Below are positions 1 to 8,430 of a stretch of DNA of 64,000 bases, piece by piece. The translations under genes were made by a program, and so were the position numbers. This DNA is from Haloarcula mannanilytica (GTDB lineage Archaea > Halobacteriota > Halobacteria > Halobacteriales > Haloarculaceae): assembly GCF_005406125.1 (NCBI RefSeq), contig NZ_BIXZ01000006.1, positions 165,504-229,503 on the forward strand, read 5' to 3'. The notes under the pieces are model-generated. The model was not told the DNA's origin and did not search any database. It saw only the letters and a list, made by a program, of their open reading frames with translations. The number at the start of each line of letters is the position of its first letter. Positions within the stretch are counted from its first letter, which is position 1.

Positions 1-904
1 GTTCGTCGTACATCCGCTCCGGCTTTCCGTACTTCCCGTATTCACCGAACAACTCGCCGTGGTCGGACGTGAGTACCACGAGCGTGTTCTCGAACTTCCC
101 AGCAGATTTGAGTGTCTGGACAAGCCGGTCAATCTGGCTGTCGACGTAGACGATAGCCGCTCTGTACAGCGCACGCATCTCCTCAATTTGTTCATCCGTG
201 AGAGTTGTGGAGTCGTCAAGCAACATCGAGTACAGATCTGAGACCGTTTCCACGTCGATGTGCTCTACGCCGAACCGTTCCCTGTATTCCGCCGGCGGGT
301 AACAGGGATGGTGAACGTCCATATAGTGAGCCCAACAAAAGAACGGACTGTCTGCGTCTTCGAGCCAGGCAACGGCATCATCCGTTATAACGTCGGCACC
401 GACGTATGGTCGCGCTTTCCCACTGACACGCCGGTACGCAGATTTCAGTAATCCGGTCAGATTGATCGCGTCGTCGATCCGCTCGAGTTTCGGGTTGTTT
501 ATTTCGATACCGCGGGGGAATATCTTCGTTGCGACCCCCATCATCGGGTTCTGGTAATCTTTGAACTCGTCGAACCCGACATCGTAATTAAAATGTGTCG
601 ACAGGAAGGGGTTACTGTGGAACCCGGCCGTTGTGAACCCGCGCTCACGGAGCTCCATTGCGACACGTGGCCTATCGTCGGTCAGTGGACCGAGTCCGTC
701 ATACGACAACGGCAGTGTCCCGGACAACATCCCCGGAAACGACGGCGTCGTCCCCGGGCCAGTTGCGAACGCCTGGTCGAAACTCACTCCAGCCCGTTCC
801 AGTTTCGGACCCGAAGTGAGTGACGGCTGCATCTGTTTCCAAGTGTCGTAGCGGAGCGAGTCGTACGTGATGAGGAGGACGTTATCGACGGTGTCTGCTG
901 TCAT
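1..904 (-). CDS. Sulfatase-superfamily hydrolase, 3' end cut by window edge
   Basis: The reading frame starts at the ATG at 904-902 and runs open to the window edge, about 301 codons. It begins with LLITYDSLRYD, the metal-binding aspartate motif of the alkaline phosphatase/sulfatase superfamily. Further on it has TGPGTTPSFPGML around the usual nucleophile position, HYMDVHHP in the middle and TSDHGELFGEYG, the second metal site, near the visible end. The classical C/S-x-P-x-R formylglycine motif is absent, so Thr rather than formylglycine may be the nucleophile. The start overlaps the stop of the upstream glycosyltransferase (TAATG), so it is the fourth gene of a coupled operon of sugar epimerases and a glycosyltransferase. 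It could remove, or by analogy with related transferases add, sulfate or phosphate groups on the glycan. The substrate is unknown. Confidence 0.85.
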   Translation of the reverse strand, partial: MTADTVDNVLLITYDSLRYDTWKQMQPSLTSGPKLERAGVSFDQAFATGPGTTPSFPGMLSGTLPLSYDGLGPLTDDRPRVAMELRERGFTTAGFHSNPFLSTHFNYDVGFDEFKDYQNPMMGVATKIFPRGIEINNPKLERIDDAINLTGLLKSAYRRVSGKARPYVGADVITDDAVAWLEDADSPFFCWAHYMDVHHPCYPPAEYRERFGVEHIDVETVSDLYSMLLDDSTTLTDEQIEEMRALYRAAIVYVDSQIDRLVQTLKSAGKFENTLVVLTSDHGELFGEYGKYGKPERMYDE

Positions 905-2169
905 TAGTTGGCCTCCATCTGGATTTGTTCCGTCCCCGAGAGCATCTGATAGTATTCGTCGATAGCGATGTCTTTGACAAAATTCGCCTCGAAAGCCTGT
1001 CTGGCGTTTTGCCCCTGTTTCTCAACGAGGTCGGGGTTCTGTTGCCAGCGTTCGAGAGCGGTTGCAGCGTCCTCTACGGCCCCCTGTTTGACGTTGACGC
1101 CCGCGTCGAACCGCTCGATGAGTTGTGCCTCGTCGTCGTTCGGCTGGGAAATCACGAACACTGGCTGCCCGGCAGCCATCGCTGTGTAGAGCTTGCTTGA
1201 TACGACGATCCCTTCGAACCCTTCTTTCACCGCTACAACCGAAACGTCGGCGGCAGTGAGGCTGTAAGGCAGGTCTTCCCAAGGCTGATACGGGAGGAAA
1301 CGGACAGTATCGCCCCGGACGCCCAGTTCTTCCGCGAGATCGATTATTCGTTCTTTGTTATCTCCTTCACCGATGATGAGGAACTGAATATCAGCGTCGT
1401 CAAGTTCTGCAGCTGCTTTGACCAGCGTCTCCAGGTCGTGGAACGTCGCGATATTGCCTGAATAGAGGACCGTGAACGTATCCTCTAACCCGTGTTCTTT
1501 ACTGAACCAGTTGTCTGACTTCGCCATTGGAGTGATAAACTCCTCGTCTTCCCAGTTGTGTATGATTTTGACCTTGTCAGTGTCGAACGATTGACCCCCT
1601 TTCGCACTGATACGCGATTTCATCACCGGACCGAGCGCAACGACGTGCTTTGCGTCTTGGAACGCTTTCCGATCGAACATTTCCCATAGCTGATGGACGA
1701 CACCACTTTTTTGCAGATAGCCCAGCTCAACCGGCTCGTCCGGATACAAGTCGTAGGCGATATAGGTGTACTCCCAGCCTCTAACGGTGCAGACGAACCA
1801 CATCGCGGCGGACATGAACGGCGGACAAGTGACGAAAATCAGTTCTCGCTCACGGTCGACTCGTTCAAAGAGTAACAGGGCCGTCATCCAGGTGGTAAAC
1901 AGCGCCCAGTTCATGAGTCGACGCACTATCGACGACTGCCGGACCTGCGGGGCTCTGATACGACGGACCGGGACGCCTTCGTGCGTCGAATGGGTCGGCT
2001 GTCGTTCGTTCGCTCCGCTGTGGTAGTTCGGCTGACCGGTGTACACCGACAGATCCAGACCGCGTTCGTGGAGGCCCACGGCAAGGTCTGTCATCAGTTG
2101 GCCAGTCGACGCGGTGTCCGGATGAAAGTACTCAGTGACCAGCAGGTACTCTTTGTGATCCCCAGACAT
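904..2169 (-). CDS. Glycosyltransferase family 4 (WcaI/WbuB-like)
   Basis: This 421-residue protein has the two-domain GT-B layout. The N-terminal domain starts with LLVTEYFHPDTASTGQL and contains YTGQPNYHSG, as in colanic-acid WcaI and WbuB type transferases. The C-terminal domain has VLYSGNIATFHDLETL (nucleotide-sugar site), FLPYQPWEDLPYSLTAADV and EGIVVSSKLYTAMAAGQPVF, the acidic Glu motif of GT4 enzymes. It probably transfers a sugar from an NDP donor onto a lipid-linked glycan at the cytoplasmic face. Its start overlaps the stop of the epimerase gene before it (TAATG) and its own stop overlaps the sulfatase start, so the genes are likely translationally coupled. The sugar transferred cannot be told from sequence. 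Confidence 0.9.
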   Translation of the reverse strand: MSGDHKEYLLVTEYFHPDTASTGQLMTDLAVGLHERGLDLSVYTGQPNYHSGANERQPTHSTHEGVPVRRIRAPQVRQSSIVRRLMNWALFTTWMTALLLFERVDRERELIFVTCPPFMSAAMWFVCTVRGWEYTYIAYDLYPDEPVELGYLQKSGVVHQLWEMFDRKAFQDAKHVVALGPVMKSRISAKGGQSFDTDKVKIIHNWEDEEFITPMAKSDNWFSKEHGLEDTFTVLYSGNIATFHDLETLVKAAAELDDADIQFLIIGEGDNKERIIDLAEELGVRGDTVRFLPYQPWEDLPYSLTAADVSVVAVKEGFEGIVVSSKLYTAMAAGQPVFVISQPNDDEAQLIERFDAGVNVKQGAVEDAATALERWQQNPDLVEKQGQNARQAFEANFVKDIAIDEYYQMLSGTEQIQMEAN

Positions 2170-3188
2170 TATCTCTCGTGAAGGAGAGTCTCTAGGTTTT
2201 CCCGTACGTATTCCCGGTCTCGATTCGTTGTGTACCAGTCGAGAGTGTTCTTTAGTCCCGCTTCGAGCGTATACTCGGGCTCCCAGTCGAGGAGAGTTTC
2301 AGCACGCGTCGTGTCCGCAGCTCGGTGACGAACGCCGACGGGCTTGTCCGTCATGTACTCTCTTTCACTTGGTTCCCAGTCAAGGTGGGTGAAGATTGCA
2401 TCAACGACCTCGTTGATCGAGACGTAGCGACTGATACCCGCATTGACCGGCGTCGCATCTGTAATGTTCTCGGCGGCTAGACGGAGTGCCCGCGTGATGT
2501 CTTTCACGTACGTGAAATTACGTGTCTGTTCCCCGTCCCCCCAAATTCGGAACGGGTCTTGTCTGGCGTACGCTTTCGCCATGAGCGCGACTATCGCGTG
2601 TGTCTCGTTTTCGCGCGGGCCATACGCGGTGAATATTCGCACGATACTCGCATCAATATCGTACTGTTCGTGATATGCCTGTAAAGAACGTTCACCCATG
2701 AGCTTGGCCCATCCATACACCTCGTCGGCGTACGCACCACCCCGTTCATCGAAACTCACCATGTCTTCCTGCAATCGCTTACGGTTCTGCTGGATATCGG
2801 TGGGGTACGTGCATGCGCTGGAGGCAAATGTTATTCGCTCAACGCCGTTCTCCGCTGCGGACCCGTAGACAATATTGTCAAGGGCCATATTGGTCGCGCA
2901 GTTGGCCGGATAGTTCGAGATGTACCCTCGGCCACCGTGATCTGCAGCGAGATGGAATACAGTATCGATGTCCTGTGTGGCCCTATCGGTGAATTCCGCG
3001 TTTTTCAGGTTTCCTTCGACCACTTCAATCTGGTCTCTGACTGCGTCGAGATTCTCCCTTTCGCCACTCGAAAAGTCGTCTGCCACGCGCACGGTCGCCC
3101 CCGCCTTGACGAGGTCTTCGACCAAATGGCTCCCGATAAACGACGCACCGCCAGTGACCAGTACGCGTTCCTTACTCCAATCGATCAT
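2169..3188 (-). CDS. NAD-dependent nucleotide-sugar epimerase/dehydratase
   Basis: An extended-type SDR protein of 339 residues. The Rossmann NAD motif VTGGASFIGSHL is near the N-terminus, with SSACTYP (catalytic Ser region) and YGWAKLMGE (catalytic Tyr-x-x-x-Lys) in the middle. The frame is open 60 bases further upstream, but the start at 3188 is preferred because its ATG overlaps the stop of the preceding epimerase (ATGA) and the protein then begins just before the first beta strand. It resembles GDP-mannose 3,5-epimerase and UDP-glucose 4-epimerase families (AADHGGRGYI region). It likely makes an activated sugar for the glycosyltransferase directly downstream. Confidence 0.88.
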   Translation of the reverse strand: MIDWSKERVLVTGGASFIGSHLVEDLVKAGATVRVADDFSSGERENLDAVRDQIEVVEGNLKNAEFTDRATQDIDTVFHLAADHGGRGYISNYPANCATNMALDNIVYGSAAENGVERITFASSACTYPTDIQQNRKRLQEDMVSFDERGGAYADEVYGWAKLMGERSLQAYHEQYDIDASIVRIFTAYGPRENETHAIVALMAKAYARQDPFRIWGDGEQTRNFTYVKDITRALRLAAENITDATPVNAGISRYVSINEVVDAIFTHLDWEPSEREYMTDKPVGVRHRAADTTRAETLLDWEPEYTLEAGLKNTLDWYTTNRDREYVRENLETLLHER

Positions 3189-4204
3189 AGCTTGCCTCGG
3201 TTTGTCGCGATCTCCGGCTGGCGGGCTCCCAGTTCCACTTCTGCCCATCTGTATACCCGTTGCAGTCCATCTTCGAGTTGTACCGTGGGCTCCCAGCCGA
3301 GTTCTGATTCCATTTTTGTCATATCGCAGGCGTATTTGTCGGTCCCTGTCGGTTTCGAGCGGTCGTACTCCAGCGAGAGGTCCTTCCCGCTGATCTCGAT
3401 AATCATTTCCGCGAGCTCTTTGATGGTCACAACTTCAGTAGAGTTCCCGAGATTAATCGGTTCCCCGTCGGCCTTTTTTGTAAACGTTTCAAGCATCCCG
3501 TCAACCAGATCAGTTACGTAAATGAATCCTCGCTGCTGTGAGCCGTCTCCGAAGAGCTCGATCTTATCGCCATCTGAGGCTTCGATAACTTTTCGGCAGA
3601 GTGACGGTATCACGTGACTGCTTTCGGGATCCAAGCTCTCTCGGGGACCATAGCAATTGAATATCCTAACACTGCTGGTCGCGATATCTGTATCAGTTTG
3701 GTATGCTTCACAGGCAATCTCCCCCAGTAGTTTTGCCCACCCATAGGTGCTATGTGGATCCGCGGGAATCGCCTGATCCTCGGAGAATAGATTCAGGTCG
3801 TCGTGCTGTTGCCTGTACACACAGGCACTTGAGGCAAACAGAAACCGATCAACATCGTTGATTCGTGCCGCCTCAAGCATAAACTGGTTCATCAGAACAC
3901 TGGGCGTAAGCCCCCCTACGTTCTCATTCTTGATGTAGTGGATGCCACCCACGCTCGCGGCCAGGTGGAACACGTAGTCGATCCCCTCCGTTGCTTCGAT
4001 ACATCCTTTTTGAGTCGTTAGATCGACGGGGAGTACTTCGATGCTATCACGAACTGACTCTAGCTTCGATAGATCTCCGCGTGAAAAATTATCAGCGACC
4101 CGGACATCGGCACCAAGCGAAACCAATCGTTCGGTGAGGAAGGATCCGATAAACCCGGCTCCACCCGTCACGAGGATGTTACCATCTGATAGGTTGACAC
4201 ACAT
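3185..4204 (-). CDS. NAD-dependent epimerase, GDP-mannose 3,5-epimerase-like
   Basis: 339 residues, extended SDR fold: NAD motif VTGGAGFIGSFL near residue 12, FHLAASVGGIHYI, SSACVYRQQ and YGWAKLLGE (catalytic Tyr/Lys). The VGG-HYI segment, LEAARINDVDRF and the Cys in SSACVY are reminiscent of GDP-mannose 3,5-epimerases. It is a paralogue of the next gene, with which it shares a 4-base ATGA overlap. It is the first gene of a four-gene minus-strand operon that runs off the window start. A weak TATA-like stretch lies near 4234-4242. GDP-hexose epimerisation is inferred from family resemblance. The exact sugar is not shown. Confidence 0.88.
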   Translation of the reverse strand: MCVNLSDGNILVTGGAGFIGSFLTERLVSLGADVRVADNFSRGDLSKLESVRDSIEVLPVDLTTQKGCIEATEGIDYVFHLAASVGGIHYIKNENVGGLTPSVLMNQFMLEAARINDVDRFLFASSACVYRQQHDDLNLFSEDQAIPADPHSTYGWAKLLGEIACEAYQTDTDIATSSVRIFNCYGPRESLDPESSHVIPSLCRKVIEASDGDKIELFGDGSQQRGFIYVTDLVDGMLETFTKKADGEPINLGNSTEVVTIKELAEMIIEISGKDLSLEYDRSKPTGTDKYACDMTKMESELGWEPTVQLEDGLQRVYRWAEVELGARQPEIATNRGKL

Positions 4205-4629
4205 GGCTTGAGTCAGTGGAAATTCTGTGAGTACATTGTTATGTGACGTTTACTACAACTATTGACCAGGCAAGATACTACTACAGTTGAATAGCGTTCA
4301 ACTAACCCGATTTTTTAGAGCCAGAAATGACTACACTAATAGTACGTTGGCAAATAGATCTGCGTACTTATTTAAAAATAACAATACTGGGCATTATAAT
4401 TCGTCTTTAGCTGCTTCCACCACATGGTTCTATTCTTTCCATAGAGCGATCAATCTACCACTAAGCTACAACGGTCTGCTCGTGGATCTGAGTTAGCCAC
4501 GTTCAATCTGGGCACAACGGGTGCATCGACAAGATGCGTCGCGTCTCGACCGTATCCCGTTAACTCCTGTTTTCTGGTGGTACTGAGGTGTACCATTAGT
4601 GTCGGCTGATGTGGATTCACTCCGAAAAA
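4205..4629. other. AT-rich intergenic region with no gene seen
   Basis: This 425-base gap holds the promoter of the leftward epimerase operon. It is clearly richer in A+T than its neighbours between about 4300 and 4420. A short inverted repeat (GTTGAA-TAGCG-TTCAAC) lies at 4286-4302. Its GTTGAATAGCG half also occurs just before the decayed insertion sequence near 25.8 kb, so it may be the scar of an insertion. Short open frames here have no haloarchaeal composition and no recognisable motif. Confidence 0.5.
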
Positions 4630-5598
4630 TCAGCGGTACCCAAGCATTTCGAGTTGCTCTTCGACTTGCTGTTCAAGGTTATCGTCGACAGTATCCGGTT
4701 CCAGACGAATCGTGTACTCGTTGCGACCCTGACCGGATGTTTCAACCCATGGAACTCTCCGAAGCGGTGGGATGGGTAGCATCGGGTGTGCGTAAACACC
4801 GAACTCGCCAAACGCTTCTCCGTGGTCGGAGGTAATAACAATCTTCTCTGCGTCGATGTCTTCGATCAACGTTTCGACGCTCTCTAATCCGAACGCAAGT
4901 TCCTCCAAATAGCTATCCCAAACTCGTTCTCTGGCGGTCCCGTTTTTTAATGCACTCCACGGGTCTTCTTCTATCTCGTTCAGTGGTCGGTTTTCCGCGA
5001 GGGCTCGTGCACCGTAGGGGATGTGCGGTGGGAGATAGTGTACGATCATCTGATCGGCAGCTGTCTCCCGCCAGGTCGCTATCGCACGGTCTGTCACGGC
5101 ATACGGCATTACGGTACCGCTGAACGGATTCGTTGGACCGTATCGCCACACTTCGTCGAATTCGCAAAAATCGCTCGGTTCAACAGTATCCCAGCGAGTA
5201 AGCCGTTCCAAGAACTCGGGCCAGTTCGGTTCAGCCTCGTGACCTAGCCCCCATCTGCTTGTCGGATTAGCAGTTACCAGTGCCGTTTTCCTGATCTGGT
5301 CGATGTTCTCGTTGGTAAACGTGTGCGGAACCCACTCACGCGTTGCACTCCCCCGGGACCAAATCGACGTTCCGGAGTCAAGAAACGAATACTCCGAGGC
5401 GATCTGATCCATTGCGTCAGCTCTGCATGTATCTAAAATAACGAGAACGTCCCACTCTCGGTCGAATATATCAACACCGTGGGGGATCCACGACGATGAG
5501 ACTTTCAACAACGCGTCCGCTAGCTGTGTTACCTGTGACCCCCCTGGAATACGATTGCGAACGGCATTCTGAACGAATCGGGAGCTAGGCATTACCAC
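4630..5598 (-). CDS. Alkaline-phosphatase/sulfatase-superfamily protein
   Basis: 322 residues. VLVILDTCRADAM (residues about 50-62) is the N-terminal metal-binding Asp motif, and VITSDHGEAFGEFGVYAHP near the C-terminus gives the second Asp-His pair and a third metal-binding His. There is no C-x-P-x-R sulfatase motif. It is shorter than typical sulfatases (about 450-500 residues) and matches a haloarchaeal subgroup common in glycan clusters. ATG codons at 5598 and 5592 are both possible starts. It stands alone, with gaps on both sides. Hydrolysis or transfer of a sulfate or phosphate ester on the surface glycan is a family-level inference. Confidence 0.8.
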   Translation of the reverse strand: MVMPSSRFVQNAVRNRIPGGSQVTQLADALLKVSSSWIPHGVDIFDREWDVLVILDTCRADAMDQIASEYSFLDSGTSIWSRGSATREWVPHTFTNENIDQIRKTALVTANPTSRWGLGHEAEPNWPEFLERLTRWDTVEPSDFCEFDEVWRYGPTNPFSGTVMPYAVTDRAIATWRETAADQMIVHYLPPHIPYGARALAENRPLNEIEEDPWSALKNGTARERVWDSYLEELAFGLESVETLIEDIDAEKIVITSDHGEAFGEFGVYAHPMLPIPPLRRVPWVETSGQGRNEYTIRLEPDTVDDNLEQQVEEQLEMLGYR

Positions 5599-5674
5599 TT
5601 CATTTATATTCTTTGTTCAAAATGTTTTTCACTAGATTGGTTGCCGCACCTCAGCCTTCTAAAACGAGTTGCGG

Positions 5675-6826
5675 TTATTCAAGCTGTTCCAGACGTTCGT
5701 TCAGTGTCTTGATATCCTCTTCAATACTGGCGAAGTTCTCGTTAAGCGGGATATGCCAATCTAGAGACCCCTGTGCTGGCAGGGTATAATTGCCGAGGTT
5801 CGTCGGTTGTGAACTGTCATCGGAGTTGGATCCGTCGTCAGTAGGTGTCTCAGTGCTGGTCTCGTTTTCACTCCCGATATCGACGAGAACCTCGTTCTGC
5901 CAGGCATTTCCGGAGTCGATCAGATTCGTCTCGCTTTCCGGCCAGAGACGGTGGCTACCGCCACCAGCCGATTCTGCGTTCCAGTACCCCTGGAACTCAA
6001 CGTTATTGTTACGCATATAATCGAACATCCGGTGGATGAATTCGGGGTTATCCCCGCCGGATGGGTTGTAGTAGGCATCGTTTCCGACACCCCACTCACG
6101 GAATCCCAGCGTCGTGTTCCTCGCTGTGGCGAAATCGTTCCACATGTCCAACAGTGGCTTGTGTTTGTTCTGCCAGATCTCGTCTCGGAGTTTTTCTAGT
6201 TCCGATTGGCTGATCGAAGACAGGTCATCGGGATATGTTTGTCCGGCATCGTAGAACGATGGCATCACGACTGGCGGCGATTCGCCGCTTGGCCAGTACT
6301 CGGATTGAACCGGCCATGCTTCAGGTGCGACGCCGAGTCTGTTGCGTGCTGGCGCATAACAGAACGTGAAATTCGCTCCGTCGACAGACTGCATTTCCCG
6401 GACACATCGAGCGTAGCCGTCCCGGTAATTTTCGGGTTCATCCATCGCCGATTTCGACCCCCAGTCCAGATTGAACTCGTGGTTCGGCGCGATGAGTGAA
6501 TCGCCCATCCCGAGATCGACCAGACTGCGAGCGAACTTCCGGTATTTTCCATCAAAGTCCCCGCGTGCGGGCGGGGCGTAATTACCGCGGTTTTCGCCTG
6601 CGAACTCGTATGCGATGATCATTTGACGGTCGGTCTGACCGAACGTCCGCTGGAGTGATTTGGCCTTCGTGTCCGTACCCGCACCGGGTTCCCACGTAAT
6701 TCCGACGAAATCGTGGAACCCTTCAGTGAAGGTCGTCGTGATAAGATCGATCTTCTCGCCGTCCAACCACTCCTTTTCGAACTGCTTCACTCGGCTTTCG
6801 GAGAGAATGTATGCTCCGTGTTTCAT
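5675..6826 (-). CDS. GH26-like glycoside hydrolase without signal peptide
   Basis: 383 residues. The first 300 or so look like a (beta/alpha)8 barrel of the GH26 (beta-mannanase-like) type. NHEFN (E117) fits the acid/base motif and REWG (E244) fits the nucleophile motif. The same pair recurs in the paralogue at 11178-12317 (HELN, PEYG). No signal peptide is visible: the barrel begins almost at the start codon. After the barrel comes a Ser/Thr/Asp-rich linker (about 325-350) and a short helical tail, ENFASIEEDIKTLNERLEQL, likely a coiled coil. The start overlaps the stop of a 28-codon upstream frame. A role in trimming or modifying the cluster's own polysaccharide is inferred. Activity is not proven. 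Confidence 0.7.
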   Translation of the reverse strand: MKHGAYILSESRVKQFEKEWLDGEKIDLITTTFTEGFHDFVGITWEPGAGTDTKAKSLQRTFGQTDRQMIIAYEFAGENRGNYAPPARGDFDGKYRKFARSLVDLGMGDSLIAPNHEFNLDWGSKSAMDEPENYRDGYARCVREMQSVDGANFTFCYAPARNRLGVAPEAWPVQSEYWPSGESPPVVMPSFYDAGQTYPDDLSSISQSELEKLRDEIWQNKHKPLLDMWNDFATARNTTLGFREWGVGNDAYYNPSGGDNPEFIHRMFDYMRNNNVEFQGYWNAESAGGGSHRLWPESETNLIDSGNAWQNEVLVDIGSENETSTETPTDDGSNSDDSSQPTNLGNYTLPAQGSLDWHIPLNENFASIEEDIKTLNERLEQLE

Positions 6827-7120
6827 CGCTTTTCACCCGTTCGCGTACGTTCGGAAACCGCTAGGTTTGTTGCTGGCGCGGATCGGTTTTTGGCATTTCT
6901 CTGCATGTACACAGTGCTCTATGATATCCTTAATTAAGCGTAGTTATACCTTACCGAGATTCTCATGCAAAGTGGAGCCTCGTTACAAACGGATGTGCTA
7001 CATTTACTTACGATGTACCGTGTTAAATGAGAGTTTACTGACTCCATCTCCTTCGATAGGGCCACCCTACTGAGAGGTACGGCCTACTATCGTGGTCAAG
7101 TGAGTGCTACCCCTCTTTCG
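6827..7120. other. Intergenic region, nothing recognised
   Basis: 294 bases between the GH26-like gene and the DUF1616 gene, both leftward. A short frame (from about 6907) ends in an ATGA overlap with the GH26-like start, but it is basic and has no recognisable motif. AT-rich tracts near 6930 and 7000 could hold the promoter of the GH26-like gene. Confidence 0.4.
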
Positions 7121-8107
7121 CTACTGGGATTCGATATCGACCCAAATATGAACTTCTCGATATGCGTTATCCGTAGACGGATACGACGGTGGTTGCTCGG
7201 TGTACAGAAGATACGTCAGTCGATGGTTTGGTCCAGCAGTAGGCGGGGTAACTGAGACGTTTAGCTCCGCAGTTTCGTTGTTTTCGACAGTCCGCTTAAT
7301 TGTCTGTAGTTCGACCTCTTCGACAAGCGTTTCTGAACCGTCAACCGTTTCGAACTGTTGGAGAAGTATGACAACGGTGTAGTCAACTGACTCTCCCTCT
7401 TGATTATCAATCCCGAGGACAAAAGGCTCGGAACTATCACGAGTCATCGTGCTGGGGTAGTCTGTCGTCACGAATTCCCCATCTTCGTTCTCTGAGAGGA
7501 GATAAAACTCGGTAAGATTGGCTTCGTTGGTCCCGTTGAAGCCAGCGCCAACTGAGACAACAGCGATGATAACTGTAACTACGACTGCAAGATTGATAAC
7601 CAGCACGTGAGCCGGTTGCTCGGTAGAGAGTTTCGAACGGCTTCGGCGAATCATCGCCAAGAGCGGTGGGTAGAACCGATCTTCGGGCGGAACTGCGATC
7701 CGACGGAACGCTGCAATTGGTAGACAGACAACTGTAAGAAGTGCGAGTGTACTGTATAGCCGTGCCGAAGTGATACCTATGGAGGTAAATCCGAGTGCAA
7801 GCCCCCCCAGAATCGAAAGTGAAACACTAACCCCGAACGAAAAAACGACGTATTCGAGTAGCGTCTCGCTCAGGTCCGTCGTCTGGTCCCCAGTCCCGCG
7901 TCGTCTGCCCCGAGGGAGCAGTGACACAGTGAAGACGTATCCTGGGACAAAGAGGAGAAAGCCCAGCGCGAGTGCTGGGCGTAGTAGAGTCTGGTTCAGC
8001 GGCTGAACCAACACGAACACTCCAGTCAGAGCGGTGAGAACGGTGATAACAACGAGGTCAGCGAGGACGACCGATAGCCGGTCTTCCTGTTCGGCTGATT
8101 CTAACAT
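7121..8107 (-). CDS. DUF1616 membrane protein
   Basis: 328 residues. Four hydrophobic segments fill the first 190 residues. The second contains RPALALGFLLFVPGYVF, the signature of DUF1616 proteins. A further membrane segment (about 170-190) leads to a roughly 130-residue acidic, probably extracellular domain with beta character. DUF1616 proteins in haloarchaea are often found inside surface-glycan clusters. Their function is unknown. Start at the ATG at 8107, with no competing upstream start in sight. Confidence 0.85.
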   Translation of the reverse strand: MLESAEQEDRLSVVLADLVVITVLTALTGVFVLVQPLNQTLLRPALALGFLLFVPGYVFTVSLLPRGRRRGTGDQTTDLSETLLEYVVFSFGVSVSLSILGGLALGFTSIGITSARLYSTLALLTVVCLPIAAFRRIAVPPEDRFYPPLLAMIRRSRSKLSTEQPAHVLVINLAVVVTVIIAVVSVGAGFNGTNEANLTEFYLLSENEDGEFVTTDYPSTMTRDSSEPFVLGIDNQEGESVDYTVVILLQQFETVDGSETLVEEVELQTIKRTVENNETAELNVSVTPPTAGPNHRLTYLLYTEQPPSYPSTDNAYREVHIWVDIESQ

Positions 8108-8430
8108 GCATTGTCATTTATTCTCCTGTTGAATAATAGTATACTCTCCGTTCGCACCCGCTGATTTATGGGTAACATTCTCTGTGGGACGCCACATCTG
8201 TCTAGAGGGTGGCTTATGACTGGGAAACAGGACCTTTCTTAACACGCCGGGGAACATGTCGTTTCACATGCTTTTAGGCCATGTCCCCGGCAAGGTGACC
8301 GTGGCAAACACCTACGCCGAAAAATGGGTCTATCTCGCCACTGATCGGCGGGATAGAACTCACGGAGGGGATCGGACACGCCCCGTACATATATATTGAA
8401 ATCAATTACTTTCGAGTGGATTTGTAATAA
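8108..8430. other. Divergent intergenic region with hairpin elements
   Basis: This 323-base gap separates the leftward DUF1616 gene from the rightward flippase gene. It holds both promoters (TATA-like CATATATATTG near 8387-8397 for the flippase) and the two hairpins described in the next entry. No open frame here looks coding. Confidence 0.5.
8240..8357 (+). ncRNA. Candidate structured RNA (two strong hairpins)
   Basis: Two GC-rich inverted repeats sit in an otherwise AT-rich gap. The first pairs 8246-8258 with 8280-8291 (12 base pairs with one bulged A). The second pairs 8329-8339 with 8347-8357 (11 base pairs including one G-U, 7-base loop ACTGATC). A short AGGTG/CACCT stem (8293-8313) lies between them. 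A TATA-like CTTATG at about 8212-8217 would place a start near 8240, just before the first hairpin. This is seen in the sequence only. It could be a small RNA, the long leader of the flippase transcript, or the end of a lost mobile element. Confidence 0.35.

Noticed and set aside
4286..4302. Short inverted repeat GTTGAA...TTCAAC, possible element end
   Set aside because: Too short and without a second end or transposase to call a mobile element. Noted only in the intergenic entry.
4205..4629. Possible tRNA or CRISPR in the AT-rich gap
   Set aside because: No cloverleaf with T-loop motif and no regularly spaced repeats could be found.
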